Assembly (NCBI RefSeq): GCF_036898095.1
Contig: NC_090725.1
Coordinates: 204,940,263-205,004,262 of the forward strand
Source of the DNA: Palaemon carinicauda
Taxonomy: Eukaryota; Arthropoda; Malacostraca; Decapoda; Palaemonidae
Length of the DNA: 64,000 bases
Reading direction: 5' to 3'
The translations under genes and the position numbers were made by a program. Shown here piece by piece: positions 11,391 through 23,147 of the stretch (within the stretch, counting starts at the first letter, position 1; each line of letters starts with the position of its first letter). Under the pieces are notes generated by a model that made no database searches, was not told the origin of the DNA, and saw only the letters and a program-made list of their open reading frames with translations.

Positions 11391-12833
11391 CCCTGAATCC
11401 CATTCCCCTTGAGGGGCGTCTAGACGAGCCTCTGGCTGCTCCTCTAGGCTTTGCTCGGAAGGAAGTAGACTGCCCTTCGAACGCTGGGGTGAATGCCGTG
11501 GACTGTGTCGGCACGGCCTGGGGTACCCACTGAAAGGTGGTCGGGGTTTGTGCCACGATCTGGGGCACTGGGGGCAATGGCAATTGCAGTTGCTGTTGCT
11601 GTCTAAGAGGCTTGGCTGGCCGAGACGGTAGCCTAGTCCTCATAGTCTTCCTCTTTGGTTGAGGACCCTCATCCGGGGAAGACTTTCTTTTGATAGCCAG
11701 GTCCCACTTCTGGAGAAGGTTTCTATTCTCCAAGGTGGCTTTATCAAAAACTTCTTTGACCAAGTCGGTAGGGAAAAAGGTCTTTTCCCCAAATGTTGGA
11801 GGAGATTAGTTTCTTTAGCTCGTGCCTCACTGTAGCCGAGGTAAACACGAACTCCCTACAAGCTCTCCTTGCCTTGACGAAGCCATAAAGGTCCTTCGTC
11901 ACTGTGGCCAGATGAGGCTTGGCCACTACCATGAACATTTCATGGACCTTGGGGTCACTTGCCATCGTCTCGAGAGTAGTCTGAAGAGACATTGAGGCAG
12001 TCAGTCTTTCTTTTGTATCGAGCTCACTTCGCAAAAGAAAGTCAGACAGCTTAGGGGGGTCCTTGCCAAACTGACGTCCGGCAATATCAGCCTCCAACTT
12101 TCCACTTAGAACGTAAGATGGACGTCCTTCCAATCTTTGTGGTCCATAGGCAGGGCCAGCGACAAGGGTTTACACTCCTCTAGGGAGGGGCAAGACTTGC
12201 CGGCCTCGATTGCTTTTAGTACAGCCAGAAACCCTTTCTGTAAAAAGGGGGAAGGCTCTAGTAGGCGAGGACACAAAGGAAGGGAGCTTCCTATTCAATG
12301 CAGCTACCTTTGAGTTAGAGAAGCCCCTCTCTTTCATCGAAGATGAAAGTAGAGCTTGAGCCTTAGCATGGTCATCACTATGACCTCCTTCGGCTCTGCC
12401 TCCTCCTTTGAAGCTGGTTCCTTCCTCAGCCGGACATAACAGTCCGGATATGGTGCCTTGCTGGGCCAGAATTCCACCCTCCAGGGGAACTGAGCCCAGC
12501 ATATCCGAGATGACGATCTTTCCAGTCGTCATCGACATGTGCTCAGCATACCTCCATGGGTTAGCATCCGAGCACAAAGGAAGGTCTTTCACATTGAGCT
12601 TTTCTGGGGCCCATGTGATTCTGCAAGGCACTGCATTCGCAGTTCCATTGCAGCCGCCTTCTCCTGATTCTCCTTCTGCATTTGTTGGATCATTCCAACA
12701 ATAGAAGAGAGGGCCTGTCCCAGCTCTACTGGGAGACCGGCCGATGTAGAGGGACTTGAACTTCATCCTGGGCTTCTGCAAGGAGGTCTTCCTCCTGACA
12801 CCCGTCCACATCAGATATCCTGTCATTTAGCTG
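11344..12833 (-). pseudogene. Gag-like ORF1, copy B (frameshifted)
   Basis: Three overlapping frame segments carry, in order, DANPWRYAEHMSMTTGKI (near 12530-12580), AQALLSSSMKERGFSNSKV (near 12310-12365), GKLEADIAGRQFGKD (near 12065-12110), ACREFVFTSATVRHELKKL (near 11810-11860), and a basic tail with RGAARGSSRRPSRGMGFRGG (near 11385-11445) ending at the stop 11344. The order and blocks equal those of G and H. The Arg-Gly tail probably binds RNA or DNA. The frameshifts lie near 12150 and 11750. Confidence 0.75.
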
Positions 12834-13201
12834 GATGTCTTGCATCGCGACCGCGACTTCAGCATCCACCTGGATCTGAACTTAGGGGATCTCCTCTTGA
12901 GGCTGGGGAATCACTGCCTCAGCTGATGCCTTAGGGAAAAGATACGCCCTCATCTTCTCACTTGGAAGATAAGGGCCAGAAGTGTACTTTTGGAAGCCCC
13001 TTACCCAGGTACGAAGCTTCTTCCTAGCTATTTAAATGTCTCATTAATCAGGTTAGTGCACACAGTACATACCTGAGGGTCCCAATACCGGAGATCATCC
13101 TTGGAGACAGCGTATGCTGCGTGTCTCCTACAAAACTCATGTCCGCAGAGGTTCTTGCTGCTGACATTGCAGAAAGCACTTCCCCACTTCGGAGTGTCCT
13201 T
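12834..13201 (-). pseudogene. Cys/His-rich domain exon of Gag, copy B
   Basis: Directly after the minus-strand acceptor CTCTTTACAG (13202-13211) the frame reads KDTPKWGSAFCNVSSKNL, then CGHEFCRRHAAYAVSKDDL and RYWDPQVCTVC. The pattern is C-x6-C-x2-H-x2-C-x3-H and a final C-x2-C. Compared with copy H, one Cys at each edge is replaced (KW for KC, AY for AC), and a deletion of about 40 bp near 13027 removes the SRDAVREKL segment and introduces a stop. The LRTWVRGF block survives in another frame near 13000. Confidence 0.7.
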
Positions 13202-15291
13202 CTGTAAAGAGAAGAAATTTCCATGAGTATCAAGTGAACTATGTATCACTGGATATGCATAGTATAGCATAACAATTCATAAATGAAAGACACACACTTG
13301 TGTTTCCCTCACAACCCATTGTTGCAGCTTTCCAGATAATAAAATCAAAAATGGTTTATCTCTACTAGAGTAACCAATGCAAGGTTTCCATAGGAAACAG
13401 GTGGAGCTCACACCTAGGCAATGATTTTAAAAATCCTGGATAATAGACGGGGAAGAACTCTGCTTCCTGTCTGAGGGCAACAGCAAAGGGCTGTGTAAGA
13501 AAACACAATAGTGTTAGAAGATACAGTGCTGTACCTAAACTTTTACTATAGTTTTCTTCTTACTGTATATGCTATACAGAAGAATACTAGTACAGTATAG
13601 GAGGATGTGTGCCGGCCTGCCTTTGCCGGCCGGCACACACCACAATTAGCTTTAAAGTATACTACTTAACAGCTATAGGGCGGCAGCCCTCTGGTTCAAA
13701 TGCCTGTGCCGGCGGCAGCAGCTGCCGGCCAGCAACAGCCAGTGTTGGCCGGCAATGATTGCCGGCCAGCAACTACACAAGGTAGTACCCAGCTGCCGGC
13801 CACACTCTTGGTGACCGGCAGACAAGGACTGACATAAGCCGGCCGGCAAAGGTACAAGACCGATGCCAGCCGGCAGCAAAAGAACCAGAAGACTACCCCT
13901 GCCCGGCTGCCGGCCTGGGACAGGTACAGCACTAGAAGAAAATAGAATGGATGCCGGGATAAGAGTGTACACAACCCCCCCAGCCCGGCAACCGAAAGAG
14001 TGCATATAAGGAAGGGGAGAAACTTAATTCAGGCTTCCTTGACCAATGCCGTCCGGCTCTGCCGGCAGGCATGGATGAGGGACCAAGAGAGGTCCGGGCA
14101 GCACTCGAAAACATAAGACCCTTGCCGTCCAGCGTCTCTGCCGGCCGGCAATGGGCTTAGTCAATCCAAATCCCAACCTATACTAGGTCCAGAAGTAGAA
14201 TGACATATGGTACAGTAATACCCCTGCCGGCCAGCTCTGCCGGCCGGCAAGGTACAGTACAGTAATGGCTAGGCCATTACGGAGATAGAGGGGGAAGGGA
14301 CAAGAGGGTCCTGCCAACCTTGCTTTAGTGACAGATCACCCGTAGCCAAGAACTCTGTCTTAGCCTAAGGGAGATCTAAGGGAAAGGGCCAGCGCAGTAG
14401 TATAATACCTGCCAGCTTCCAGAGCACCAAAGCAAGGAAGGCGTTGCAACTCCCAAGGGAAGATTTATCCTCCCCGAGAACAGCAACAGGACTTAGTCTG
14501 GTCGATCACACAAGAAGGAATCATAACTACAGAAACCTTCGACAGTGACCTAAGGGAGCTCAGCTCCCTTTGTAAGTGTTAGGTCAGCGAGGGAGACTCT
14601 GCCCCAAGCCAAACAACACGGACTCAGACTAAAAACTCTGTTGTTCTGACCCTCTTTGAACCAGACTCTGCTGGAACAGGAAGGTACAGTAACACCCTAG
14701 TATAGTTTTATCGAAAATAAATTCGGAAAAAACCACTTAGGGATAAGCCCAAGGCTTAAACAGAGGGAAAGGGATTGCATACCTTCTCCGAAGAAAAGAA
14801 AGCAACCGGGGAGTATGATAAAGTATACTAAGGCTCCATAAGCAATTAGCCTAGGCACCAAGAGAATCGATTACCTAATTCACCGAAACTCTCACGTATA
14901 CAATCTTGGAAATATTCCACACAGTCTAACATGTATAAAATATAGCCTAAAGCTTCAATAAAATTTTAATTACACTCGGAAAAACCATAATCATGCATTA
15001 AGTACTAGGACCAAACGACTAGGCTACATGGCCTAGCGTAGGCCAGAATGGCGAATACTTCGCCAAATAATACTAAGCACGAAAGGAAATCCTATGTAAA
15101 GCTAAATAGCTAAATTTTATTAAGCAAAACAACCAGGAATGTCACTCTGACTAACTAATTTATACCTAGCGAGTGACAGTGTCCAGGACACCTCTGGTAG
15201 GCTACGGCTCTTGTATCAAAGATTAATCCTATTAATCACTCAAAATTTTACCAAGAGCCTACATTTATACATAACAGACACTATACTCAAC
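13202..15291 (-). other. 5' leader / putative intron of copy B
   Basis: On the minus strand the segment starts with a donor-like GTTGAGT at 15291 and ends with TTTACAG at 13202, 2090 bp apart; the equivalent in copy H is 2091 bp. The core (13609-14255) is packed with GCCGGC. Open frames inside are low-complexity and not conserved. Removing it would bring the ATG peptide at 15323 next to the Cys-rich exon, though the simple joint is one base out of frame. Confidence 0.5.
13609..14255. repeat. GCCGGC-rich cluster in the leader of copy B
   Basis: The palindromes GCCGGC and GCCGGCCGGC recur irregularly many times, mostly as TGCCGGCCGGCA-like units, in otherwise AT-rich surroundings. Similar clusters occupy the same leader position in G (55310-55555), H (57990-58560) and E (47760-48290). 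Confidence 0.75.
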
Positions 15292-15323
15292 TTATCCGAG
15301 GTCAACGAAGACGAAGAAGCCAT
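15292..15323 (-). other. Conserved Ser-rich start peptide (exon 1 or uORF), copy B
   Basis: ATG at 15323 reads MASSSSLTSDK on the minus strand and runs straight into GTTGAGTATAG. The same kind of peptide occurs at the same place in C (MDSPASFAYGK), E (MQSPASFASIK), H (MLSPTSSASDK), X and D. Conservation of the ATG, Ser residues, final Lys and following GTTGAGT suggests a first exon or upstream reading frame. Confidence 0.45.
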
Positions 15324-15392
15324 GAAAAGCTGAATAAATCCAAGATTTGCGAGAAAAACAGGAAAAAACACCGAGTTGTTAAGCTACGCAAA

Positions 15393-15721
15393 AAGGAATA
15401 CAGATGGCGCCAGGATTGGCGCCAGGCACGCATACGAATCGGGGGATAGGGAAGCCTTGGGAGCGGCTCCCCTTTTTCTTTCCCGAATTCGTATCTCGTC
15501 AATCTCCCTCCTACGAGACGAATCTCTGTTCAGGTCGTAGATTGCCATGTGACGTGTCTAGAATACGTCCTCTGATATGTCGCGATATCCCTTTCACGAG
15601 GGATACTCGCTCCAGGAGTTAGAATTCTGGTACCTTAAGGTAAATTCTCTGGGAATATCGCCGTAGTTGTAATATACCCTAGGAAGCTACCCTATAGGAA
15701 CTTCCATCAGGACGACATGGC
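15393..15721 (-). repeat. Left ITR of copy B
   Basis: Reverse complement of 7203-7532 with no difference that I can see. The outer extension to 15734 is CTTGAGCCCAAAA on the + strand, which differs from the outer extension of the right ITR, as expected for DIRS1-like elements whose ICR matches both ends. Confidence 0.93.
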
Positions 15722-15734
15722 TTGAGCCCAAAAA

Positions 15735-16258
<524 letters not shown>

Positions 16259-16305
16259 GGAGGATTAATTTTCATTTGTTTTTTTATCTATTTTTTTTGC
16301 CAAAT

Positions 16306-16307
<2 letters not shown>

Positions 16308-16376
<69 letters not shown>
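16308..16376. repeat. (GA)n microsatellite
   Basis: About 34 uninterrupted GA units. Confidence 0.98.
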
Positions 16377-16379
<3 letters not shown>

Positions 16380-17370
16380 TTAGTGTATTGATTGTTCATT
16401 TTGAGAAAGACTATTGGTATAAATGAGATTGTTTGTTTATGTTTTAGCTAGGTTATGACTGAGTTGCATGTCTTGGGTAAATGCTGATTTTGATTTGACT
16501 GCACCCAGAAGCAGTTGTGTGAATGCTGGACTATTATCATTACTATATTATTTCGACCAGCATGGAGGTGTTGATTTATTTTTTGAGTAAGTACAGTTTT
16601 ATTTATATTGCTTGTCGCGATTCTGAATGATAGGAACAGTTTATTATTTATCTCTCATTATAGTCCGATAGTTTAGTTAGCTAGGAGTGTTGGAGAGAGT
16701 TTCCTTGAATGTTAAATTGAATGTTGATGACCTGACTTGTGATAGGAAACTTGATACGACCACTCAGGATTATATAATTGTTGATGACCCTGACTGAATG
16801 GACTTTCGATTGCTGTTGTTGTTGATGATGATGATGATGATGATGATGATTATAACCACGACCCCAATCAGGGAGGCAGCTGTGGCAAATTGCCACACAG
16901 TGTAGTGTTACCCACAGAGCTGTGGTAGTTCGCCAAGAAAGACAGTTCGGCTTTCTGTGGACGAGTGTTGGTGTTGCAATATTTATAAACTCATAATTTG
17001 AGTTGGTGTCCGCATAATTTTCAAGATTTGTTACGTGTTTTTTCTTTGGTTTATTTTAATGATGTTACGTTTTTTGTATATTTAGTGTTTAAGTTTATAA
17101 TTAGTTTTAAGTGTGATTATTTTGATTGTGGATGGTTTTGGGTTAATCGTTTTAGTATGAAGTTGATGATTTGTTTTAAATTTGGTCATTCTTATGATTG
17201 GTGATTCGGTTTAGTTTTAAGAAATATAGTTTTAAGGTTATGTTTTGTTTTTATGTCCTTCTTGTCCAAGAGTCCTGCTGCTGTTAACGTAAGGGGAAAG
17301 TTTGTGCTGAGGAGACATTTGTCTGTTTAGAGTGTTCAAGGGCATTGGGGTTGTTCTTGTGACATCCCAC
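16377..17370. other. Intergenic region without recognised genes
   Basis: AT-rich unique-looking DNA. The only structure seen is a short (GAT)n run near 16824-16852. No frame has coding character. Confidence 0.6.
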
Positions 17371-17749
<379 letters not shown>

Positions 17750-17754
<5 letters not shown>

Positions 17755-20140
17755 AGGCATTTCTCCCAATTTTTGGGAGTAGCTGACATCATACAAATAA
17801 AAAAATAATGGGGACCTTTCCTCTCTTACATTCCTCTCGGCCTGACTAGGGACTCAACCGAGTTTGGCTGATACTGCTAGGGTACCACAGCCCACCCTCC
17901 CCCATTATCCACCACAGATGAAGCTTCATAACGCTGAATCCCCTACTGCTGCTACCTTCACGGTCATCCAAGGAGACCGGAAGAAGCAGCAAGGCCTTCC
18001 GGAAATGCGTCACAATCGCTCGCCATTTCTTCCTATTTCGAGCACTCTCTCTTGCCTCTCTCACATCTATCCTCCTATCAACCATAGCTTTCTTCACTCT
18101 ATCCATCCACCCAAACCTTGGCATTCCTCTTGTACTTCTCCCATCAATTCTTGCATTCATCACCTTCTTTAGCAGACATCTATTTTCCATTCTCTCAACA
18201 TGGCCAAACCACCTCAACACATTCATATCCACTCTAGCTGCTAACTCATTTCTTACATCTTTTCTCACCCTCACTACTTCGTTCCTAACCCTATCTACTC
18301 GAGATACTCCAGCCATACTCCTTAGACACTTCATCTCAAACACATTCAATTTCTATCTCTCCATCACTTTCATTCCCCACAACTCTGATCCATACATCAC
18401 AGTTGGTGCAATCACTTTCTCATACAGAACTCTTTTCATTCATGCCCAACCCTCTATTCTATACCACTCCCTTCACTACCCCCAACACTTTACATCCTTC
18501 ATTCACTCTGACGTACATCTGCTTCCACTCCACCATTTGCTGCAACAATTACTTTAACTGATCCACCTCCTCAAGTAACTCCATTCAACATGACATTCAA
18601 CCTCGCACCACCTTCCCTTCTCGTACATCTCATAACCTTATTCTTACCCACAATAACTTTCAACTTCCTTCTCTCACATACCCTTCCAAATTCTGTCACT
18701 AATCAGCCAAGCTTCTCTTCCTCGTCTGCAACCAGTACAGTATCATCCGCAAACAACGACTGATTTACTTCCCATTCATGATCATTCTTGCCTACCAGTT
18801 TTAATCCTCGTCCAAGCACTCAAGCATTGACTTCTCTCACCACTCCATCAACATACAAGTTAATCGTCCATGGCGACATCACACATCCCTTTCTCAGCCC
18901 AACTCTCACCTTAAACTAATCGCTCACTTCATTTCTCCTCCTTACCTTTTGCTAAATATTTCTCACATATCTACCCAACTGTAAAAATCTTATTTATACA
19001 TCCCCGACTTCTTCTAAAACCACCCTGTACTTCTAAGGTTGCATTCTCTGTTTTATCCCTAATCCTATTAATCAGTACTCTACCATGTACTTTTCCAACC
19101 ACACTCCACAAACTAATACCCTTTGAATTACAACATTCATGCACATCTCCCTTACCTTTATATAGTGGTACAATACATGCACAAACCCAATCTACTGGTA
19201 CCATTGACAACACAAAACGCGTATTAAACAATCACCAATGATTCTAGTACTGTCACACCCCCTTCCTTCAACATCTCAGCTTTCACACCATCCATACCAG
19301 GTGATTTTCCTACTCCTGTTTCATCTAGTGCTCTCCTCACTTCCTCTCTCAAAATCTCGCTCATTCTCATCTCCCATCACTGGCACCTCAACACCTGCAA
19401 CAGCAATTATATCTGCCTCCCAATTATCCTGAACATTCGGTAAACTTTTCCTTACCTCCTCTCCTTTTAACAACCTTCCATTTCCATCTTTCACTGTCTC
19501 TTCAATTCTCAAACCAACCTTCCTTATTCTCTTCACTTCTTTCCAAAACTTCTTATTCTCTTTATATGAACGACCCAATCCTTAACCCCACCTCAGGTCA
19601 GCCGCCCTCTTTGCCTCAATTACCTTGAGCTTTACTTCCACATTTTTTTCTCTATATCTTTCATACTTTTCTACACTATTACTTAGTAGCCATTCTTTAA
19701 ATGCCGTCTTTTTCTCTTCCACTGTTACCTTCATTCCATCATTCACTACCCTTCCTCACGCTGTCTCCAACAAACTTCTTGCCACACACATCACTTGCAA
19801 TCCCAACAAAATTTTCTTTTACTAACTTCCACTCCTCCCCTAAATTACCAGTTTCTCTTATTTTCACTCTGTTATATGCCATTTTCAACCTTTCTTGATA
19901 TTCACTTCTTACCTTCGGTTTTATTAACTCTTTAACCCTCACTAGCTCCCTTTTGCACTCTAGTCCCCCACTCTTTTGCTACAACTAATTTTCCTTCCAC
20001 CAGAAAATGATCACATACCATTAGCCATACCCCTGAACACATGCATGTCTTTCAAACTTCTAAACATTCTTTTATTTATCAACACATAATCCATTAATGC
20101 CCTTTCTACCACTCTTCCATTTGCCACTCCTACCCATGTA
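17750..20140 (-). mobile_element. LINE A: non-LTR retrotransposon remnant, 5' truncated
   Basis: The minus strand carries decayed ORF2. From 5' to 3': an endonuclease end (ALMDYVLINKRMFRSLKD near 20010-20060), a linker (ENKKFWKEVKRIRK near 19540), RT (VDWVCACIVPLYKGKGD near 19150-19200; GISLWSVVGKVHGRVLINRI near 19070-19130; QGGFRRSRGC near 19010) and a C-terminal part (VLRWFGHVERMENRCLLKK near 18170-18215; RSTRGMPRFGWMDRVKK near 18110-18160). The order and phrases fit RTE-like or a related clade of APE-type LINEs; I cannot fix the clade. It ends with the hairpin CTCCCAAAAATTGGGAG near 17765-17781. The 5' part is cut by the Tigger-like element. Confidence 0.78.
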
Positions 20141-21333
20141 CAGTAATACCTTGATATACGATTGTCCCGAGATACGAGGAAAATTTCGAGCACAATTTTG
20201 TCCTGAGATACGAGAAAAATTTGAGATACAACGCAGTCCCCTATACGGCCTCCAGGTGGCCGAGTATGACGAGAAGCCTCTCACCAGGACAGCATTGCTC
20301 GGTCTTTCCCGTTTGATCTCCGTCACATAAAGTTTATCTTCGAGCATTGGCCGTAGTGTTTGGTTTTTTACATGTTTTTACGTTAATCAGTGCAGAATTC
20401 AGTGAATAAGCAATGGGTCCAAAGCAAGCGAGTGCAAACAAGGGTAGTGAAAAGAAAAAGTGTATGATGACATTGGAGATAAAGCATGAAATAATCAAAA
20501 TATGAGTGGTGTAAGAGTAACTGAGCTGGCTAGCCATTATGAGAGGAGTACATCAACAAAATGTACCATCCTCAAGCCGAAGGGTGCTATAAAGAGCACC
20601 AAGTCTTCCAAAGGAGTAACCATCCTTTCCAAGCTGCACAGTGATATCCATGACGAGATGGAGAGGCTTCTTTTAATATGGATAAAGGAGAAACAGTTAG
20701 CGAGCGATAGCATGACCGAGACTATCATATCTGAAAAGGCCAGCAGAATCTACGATGACTTGAAAGGGAAGCAAGCAGCCGAGAGAGGGGAGACTTCGAT
20801 GCCAGTGGAAACGTTCAAAGCCAGTTGTGGCGGCTTTGATAACTTTAAAAAACAGACTGTGATACACTCAGTTGTGAGACATGGGGAAGCAGCAAGTTTT
20901 GACACGAAAGCTGAGGCGGACTTCATCACAACCTTTGCCTCGGTTATCGCCCAACATGGCTACATCCCCCAACAAGTCTTCAACTTTGATGAAACTGGCC
21001 TTTTCTAGAAGAAGATGCCCAGGATATTCATTACGGCAGAGGGGAAGAGACTACAGGGCCATAAATCCATGAAGGACTGGTAACTCTAGCCTTGTGTGCC
21101 AATGCCAGTGGTGACTGTAAGGTCAAGCCACTGCTGTTGTACCCCTCAGAAAACCCACGTGCTCTCAAGAGCCATAGGATTTTTTAAGAAAAACTGCAAG
21201 TGATGTGGCGTGCTAATGCTAAGACTTGGGTTACGCAGCATTTCTTTACAGAATGGGTTAATCTGTGTTTTGGTCCGGCAGTCGAAAAATATTTGTCCGA
21301 GAAAAGCCTGCCAATGAAATGTCTCCTGCAGAG
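20141..21333 (+). mobile_element. Tigger/pogo-like DNA transposon, 3' truncated
   Basis: It starts with CAGTAATACCTTGATATACG, a Tigger-like terminal sequence. ATG at 20413 opens MGPKQASANKGSEKKKCMM and the CENP-B/psq-type HTH; a one-base loss near 20500 shifts the frame to the main segment 20502-21008 (SGVRVTELASHYERSTST; VETFKASCGGFDNFKKQ; VFNFDETGLF with the first catalytic Asp). A TAG at 21006 and further breaks follow, with LCANASGDCKVKPLLLYP near 21090-21150 and VTQHFFTEWVNLCF near 21230-21270. The frame ends at MKCLL, just before the second Asp would occur, so the transposase is incomplete and dead. Confidence 0.82.
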
Positions 21334-21500
21334 GAAGATTTATGCTTTTGGCTCGGTCAGCTAAGTTGTTTGCAATTCTATTTGCCTCTGTTAATGGGTC
21401 TGGGTGGGTGACTGTGTGTGCTGTATTTCCCAGAGATCTTGTTGAACCAGCCCCATGTCTTTGCTAGCGATGTGTCGTTGATTCCGTGGCACCATGAGTA

Positions 21501-22559
21501 CTATTTGTCTATTTTCACTTCCAGTGTTACCTGTAAGGAATGTTTGGTGATTTCAACAAGTAGGTCATGAAGTTCATCGGTTATGTGCCATCTGAAGAGC
21601 TTTCTGGTTCGGTTGATTCTTGCATTCGTTTCCTTGATGTGGCTGTTGTAGTACCAGGCATCCACATGCTTTGTTCCTGAATACTTTTTCTGAGGCATGG
21701 ATGTACTGGCGGCAGCGTCTAGTTGTTTGTTGAAGTCCAGTGATAAGATGGAGATGTCATTGTGAGGGATCTTTATATATCCACGAGCCCATTCTGTCAT
21801 AGATTTCTCGAATCTTGCCCAGTTGGCAAGGTCTGGATTCCACCTTTTTTTGGGGGGTGGGGGTGGGCGGGAGGAGGAGAAGGGTATTTCTCTAATTTAA
21901 GGTCAATTTCTAAGGCAAAGTGATGACTGTTAGCACAGAATGCAGTCACCATTTAGCACCCCTTCGGATGGTGCTTAACAGGAAGGTGAGGTCTAAATGA
22001 CCGGCCCTTAGGTGGGTTGCTTCTGACATTGTTAAGCAATGTTACGTTCGGATATTCCTGCTGTAGGGCTTGCAAGTATCTGCATGTCTGGTTTGTTGTC
22101 GATGTTTTCAGAAATGGGTGGTGGGCATTGAAATCGTCTGTAATGATCGTGTCATCCTCAGAGGCGGCAGGAAAGAGTCCCTCTGCATTGATGCTTTTGG
22201 TTGGAAATTTGTAGACATTATGGACTGTGAGGGTTGTGGCTAGCAGAGACACCTGAACACTGAGTATCTCTGCCTCTGTCCCACAGTCAATGCTTTGTAC
22301 TCTCTTTGAGGGAATGCTATTCTTGATGAAAGTAGTTAATCCTCTCATTGTTGGTGTTAGATATGTGGTGTACACTTTGTATCCTGAAAATGAGAATGAT
22401 GTATTCTCTTTTAACGTAGTTTCTTGCAGTACAATAATGTCTGGATTTTGCACTGAGGTTTGGGATTGTAGGAAGGCGAACTTGTGTCTTAAGTAATTTC
22501 ACTGTAGTGTTGTTGAGAATTTCCTTGTTGTTGTGTGTGTTTGCGTTAGGATTGTTCAC
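21501..22559 (-). pseudogene. LINE B ORF2, APE-like endonuclease part
   Basis: On the minus strand NPDIIVLQETTLKE (near 22400-22450) contains the catalytic Glu of APE-type endonucleases, TPTMRGLTTFIKNSIPSKRV follows near 22300-22360, and ITDDFNAHHPFLKT near 22100-22145 is the GDFNAHH motif with Gly replaced by Asp. Further down, DISILSLDFNKQLDAAA and KLFRWHITDELHDLL (near 21590-21730) match the region between endonuclease and RT. Frame breaks near 21953 and 21800. No RT domain is present. Confidence 0.7.
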
Positions 22560-23147
22560 TGGAGGGACTATGAAAGGGCTAGGGTTTGTACTTTCTGTGA
22601 GTACTTAATTTTGTGTGACTTTAAAAAGTTACAAAGGATGTTCAAAATGGCGGCTATGAATGTCCCCATGGGGCAAGGGATGGGGTCATAATTGTTTCAA
22701 TCAGTGGAGGGTGGTATTAAGGGAGTGGAGGGGTGTGAGGCGCTTGGATGGCTTCTGACAGCAGGACTAGGGAGGCTGGGAAAGTCACTCAAGAAGGAAT
22801 TGGTGGTGATGGGTGTGTGGGTTTCTGGTACGGAGGAGGATGAGGATGGTTGTGGTAGGGTTTGCTGGGAGGAAGTGGAAGGGATGGAAGAAGAGTTGAA
22901 GGTGTTGGAGGGCGATCGTTGTCACTTTGGAGGATGTCTTTGAGGGCGTTGAGGTTTGGGTTCTAGGAGAGGATAGTTTAGAAATTTAATGTCTGGAGGG
23001 ATTAGGATTGGGTCAGGAGGTGCAGTTGGTTTGAGGAGTGGTGTGGTTGGTAGGAGGTTGGTATGTTTGATGTGGCCTTAGATTGTAATGGTGATCTGCT
23101 CCCTGGAGGTCGGCGATGTGCTGAAGTCTTGCTGGGCATCTCTTCTG

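Larger units (their letters stand above)
7159..15734 (-). mobile_element. Complete DIRS1-like retrotransposon copy B with ITRs and ICR
   Basis: On the minus strand it runs from TTTTGGGCTCAAGCC at 15734 to AAAATCCGTT at 7159, about 8.6 kb. It has left ITR, leader, Cys-rich exon, Gag, RT-RNase H, YR, 3' region, ICR and right ITR. Both ends adjoin (TA)n DNA, so it appears to have inserted into a TA microsatellite. The two ITRs look identical by eye over about 328 bp, yet Gag, RNase H and YR have frameshifts. Sequence and 3' region closely match copy H, so B and H are the same subfamily. Confidence 0.92.

Noticed and set aside
13673..14114. Open frames of about 60-110 codons in the GCCGGC cluster
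   Set aside because: GC-rich low-complexity sequence with few stops; not conserved among leaders. The frames at 47612-48076 and 58137-58334 were rejected for the same reason.
17864..18172. 102-codon + strand frame
   Set aside because: Antisense to the C-terminal part of LINE A ORF2.
22692..22943. Gly/Glu-rich frame on the + strand
   Set aside because: Antisense to the Pro-rich spacer of LINE B; no independent support.
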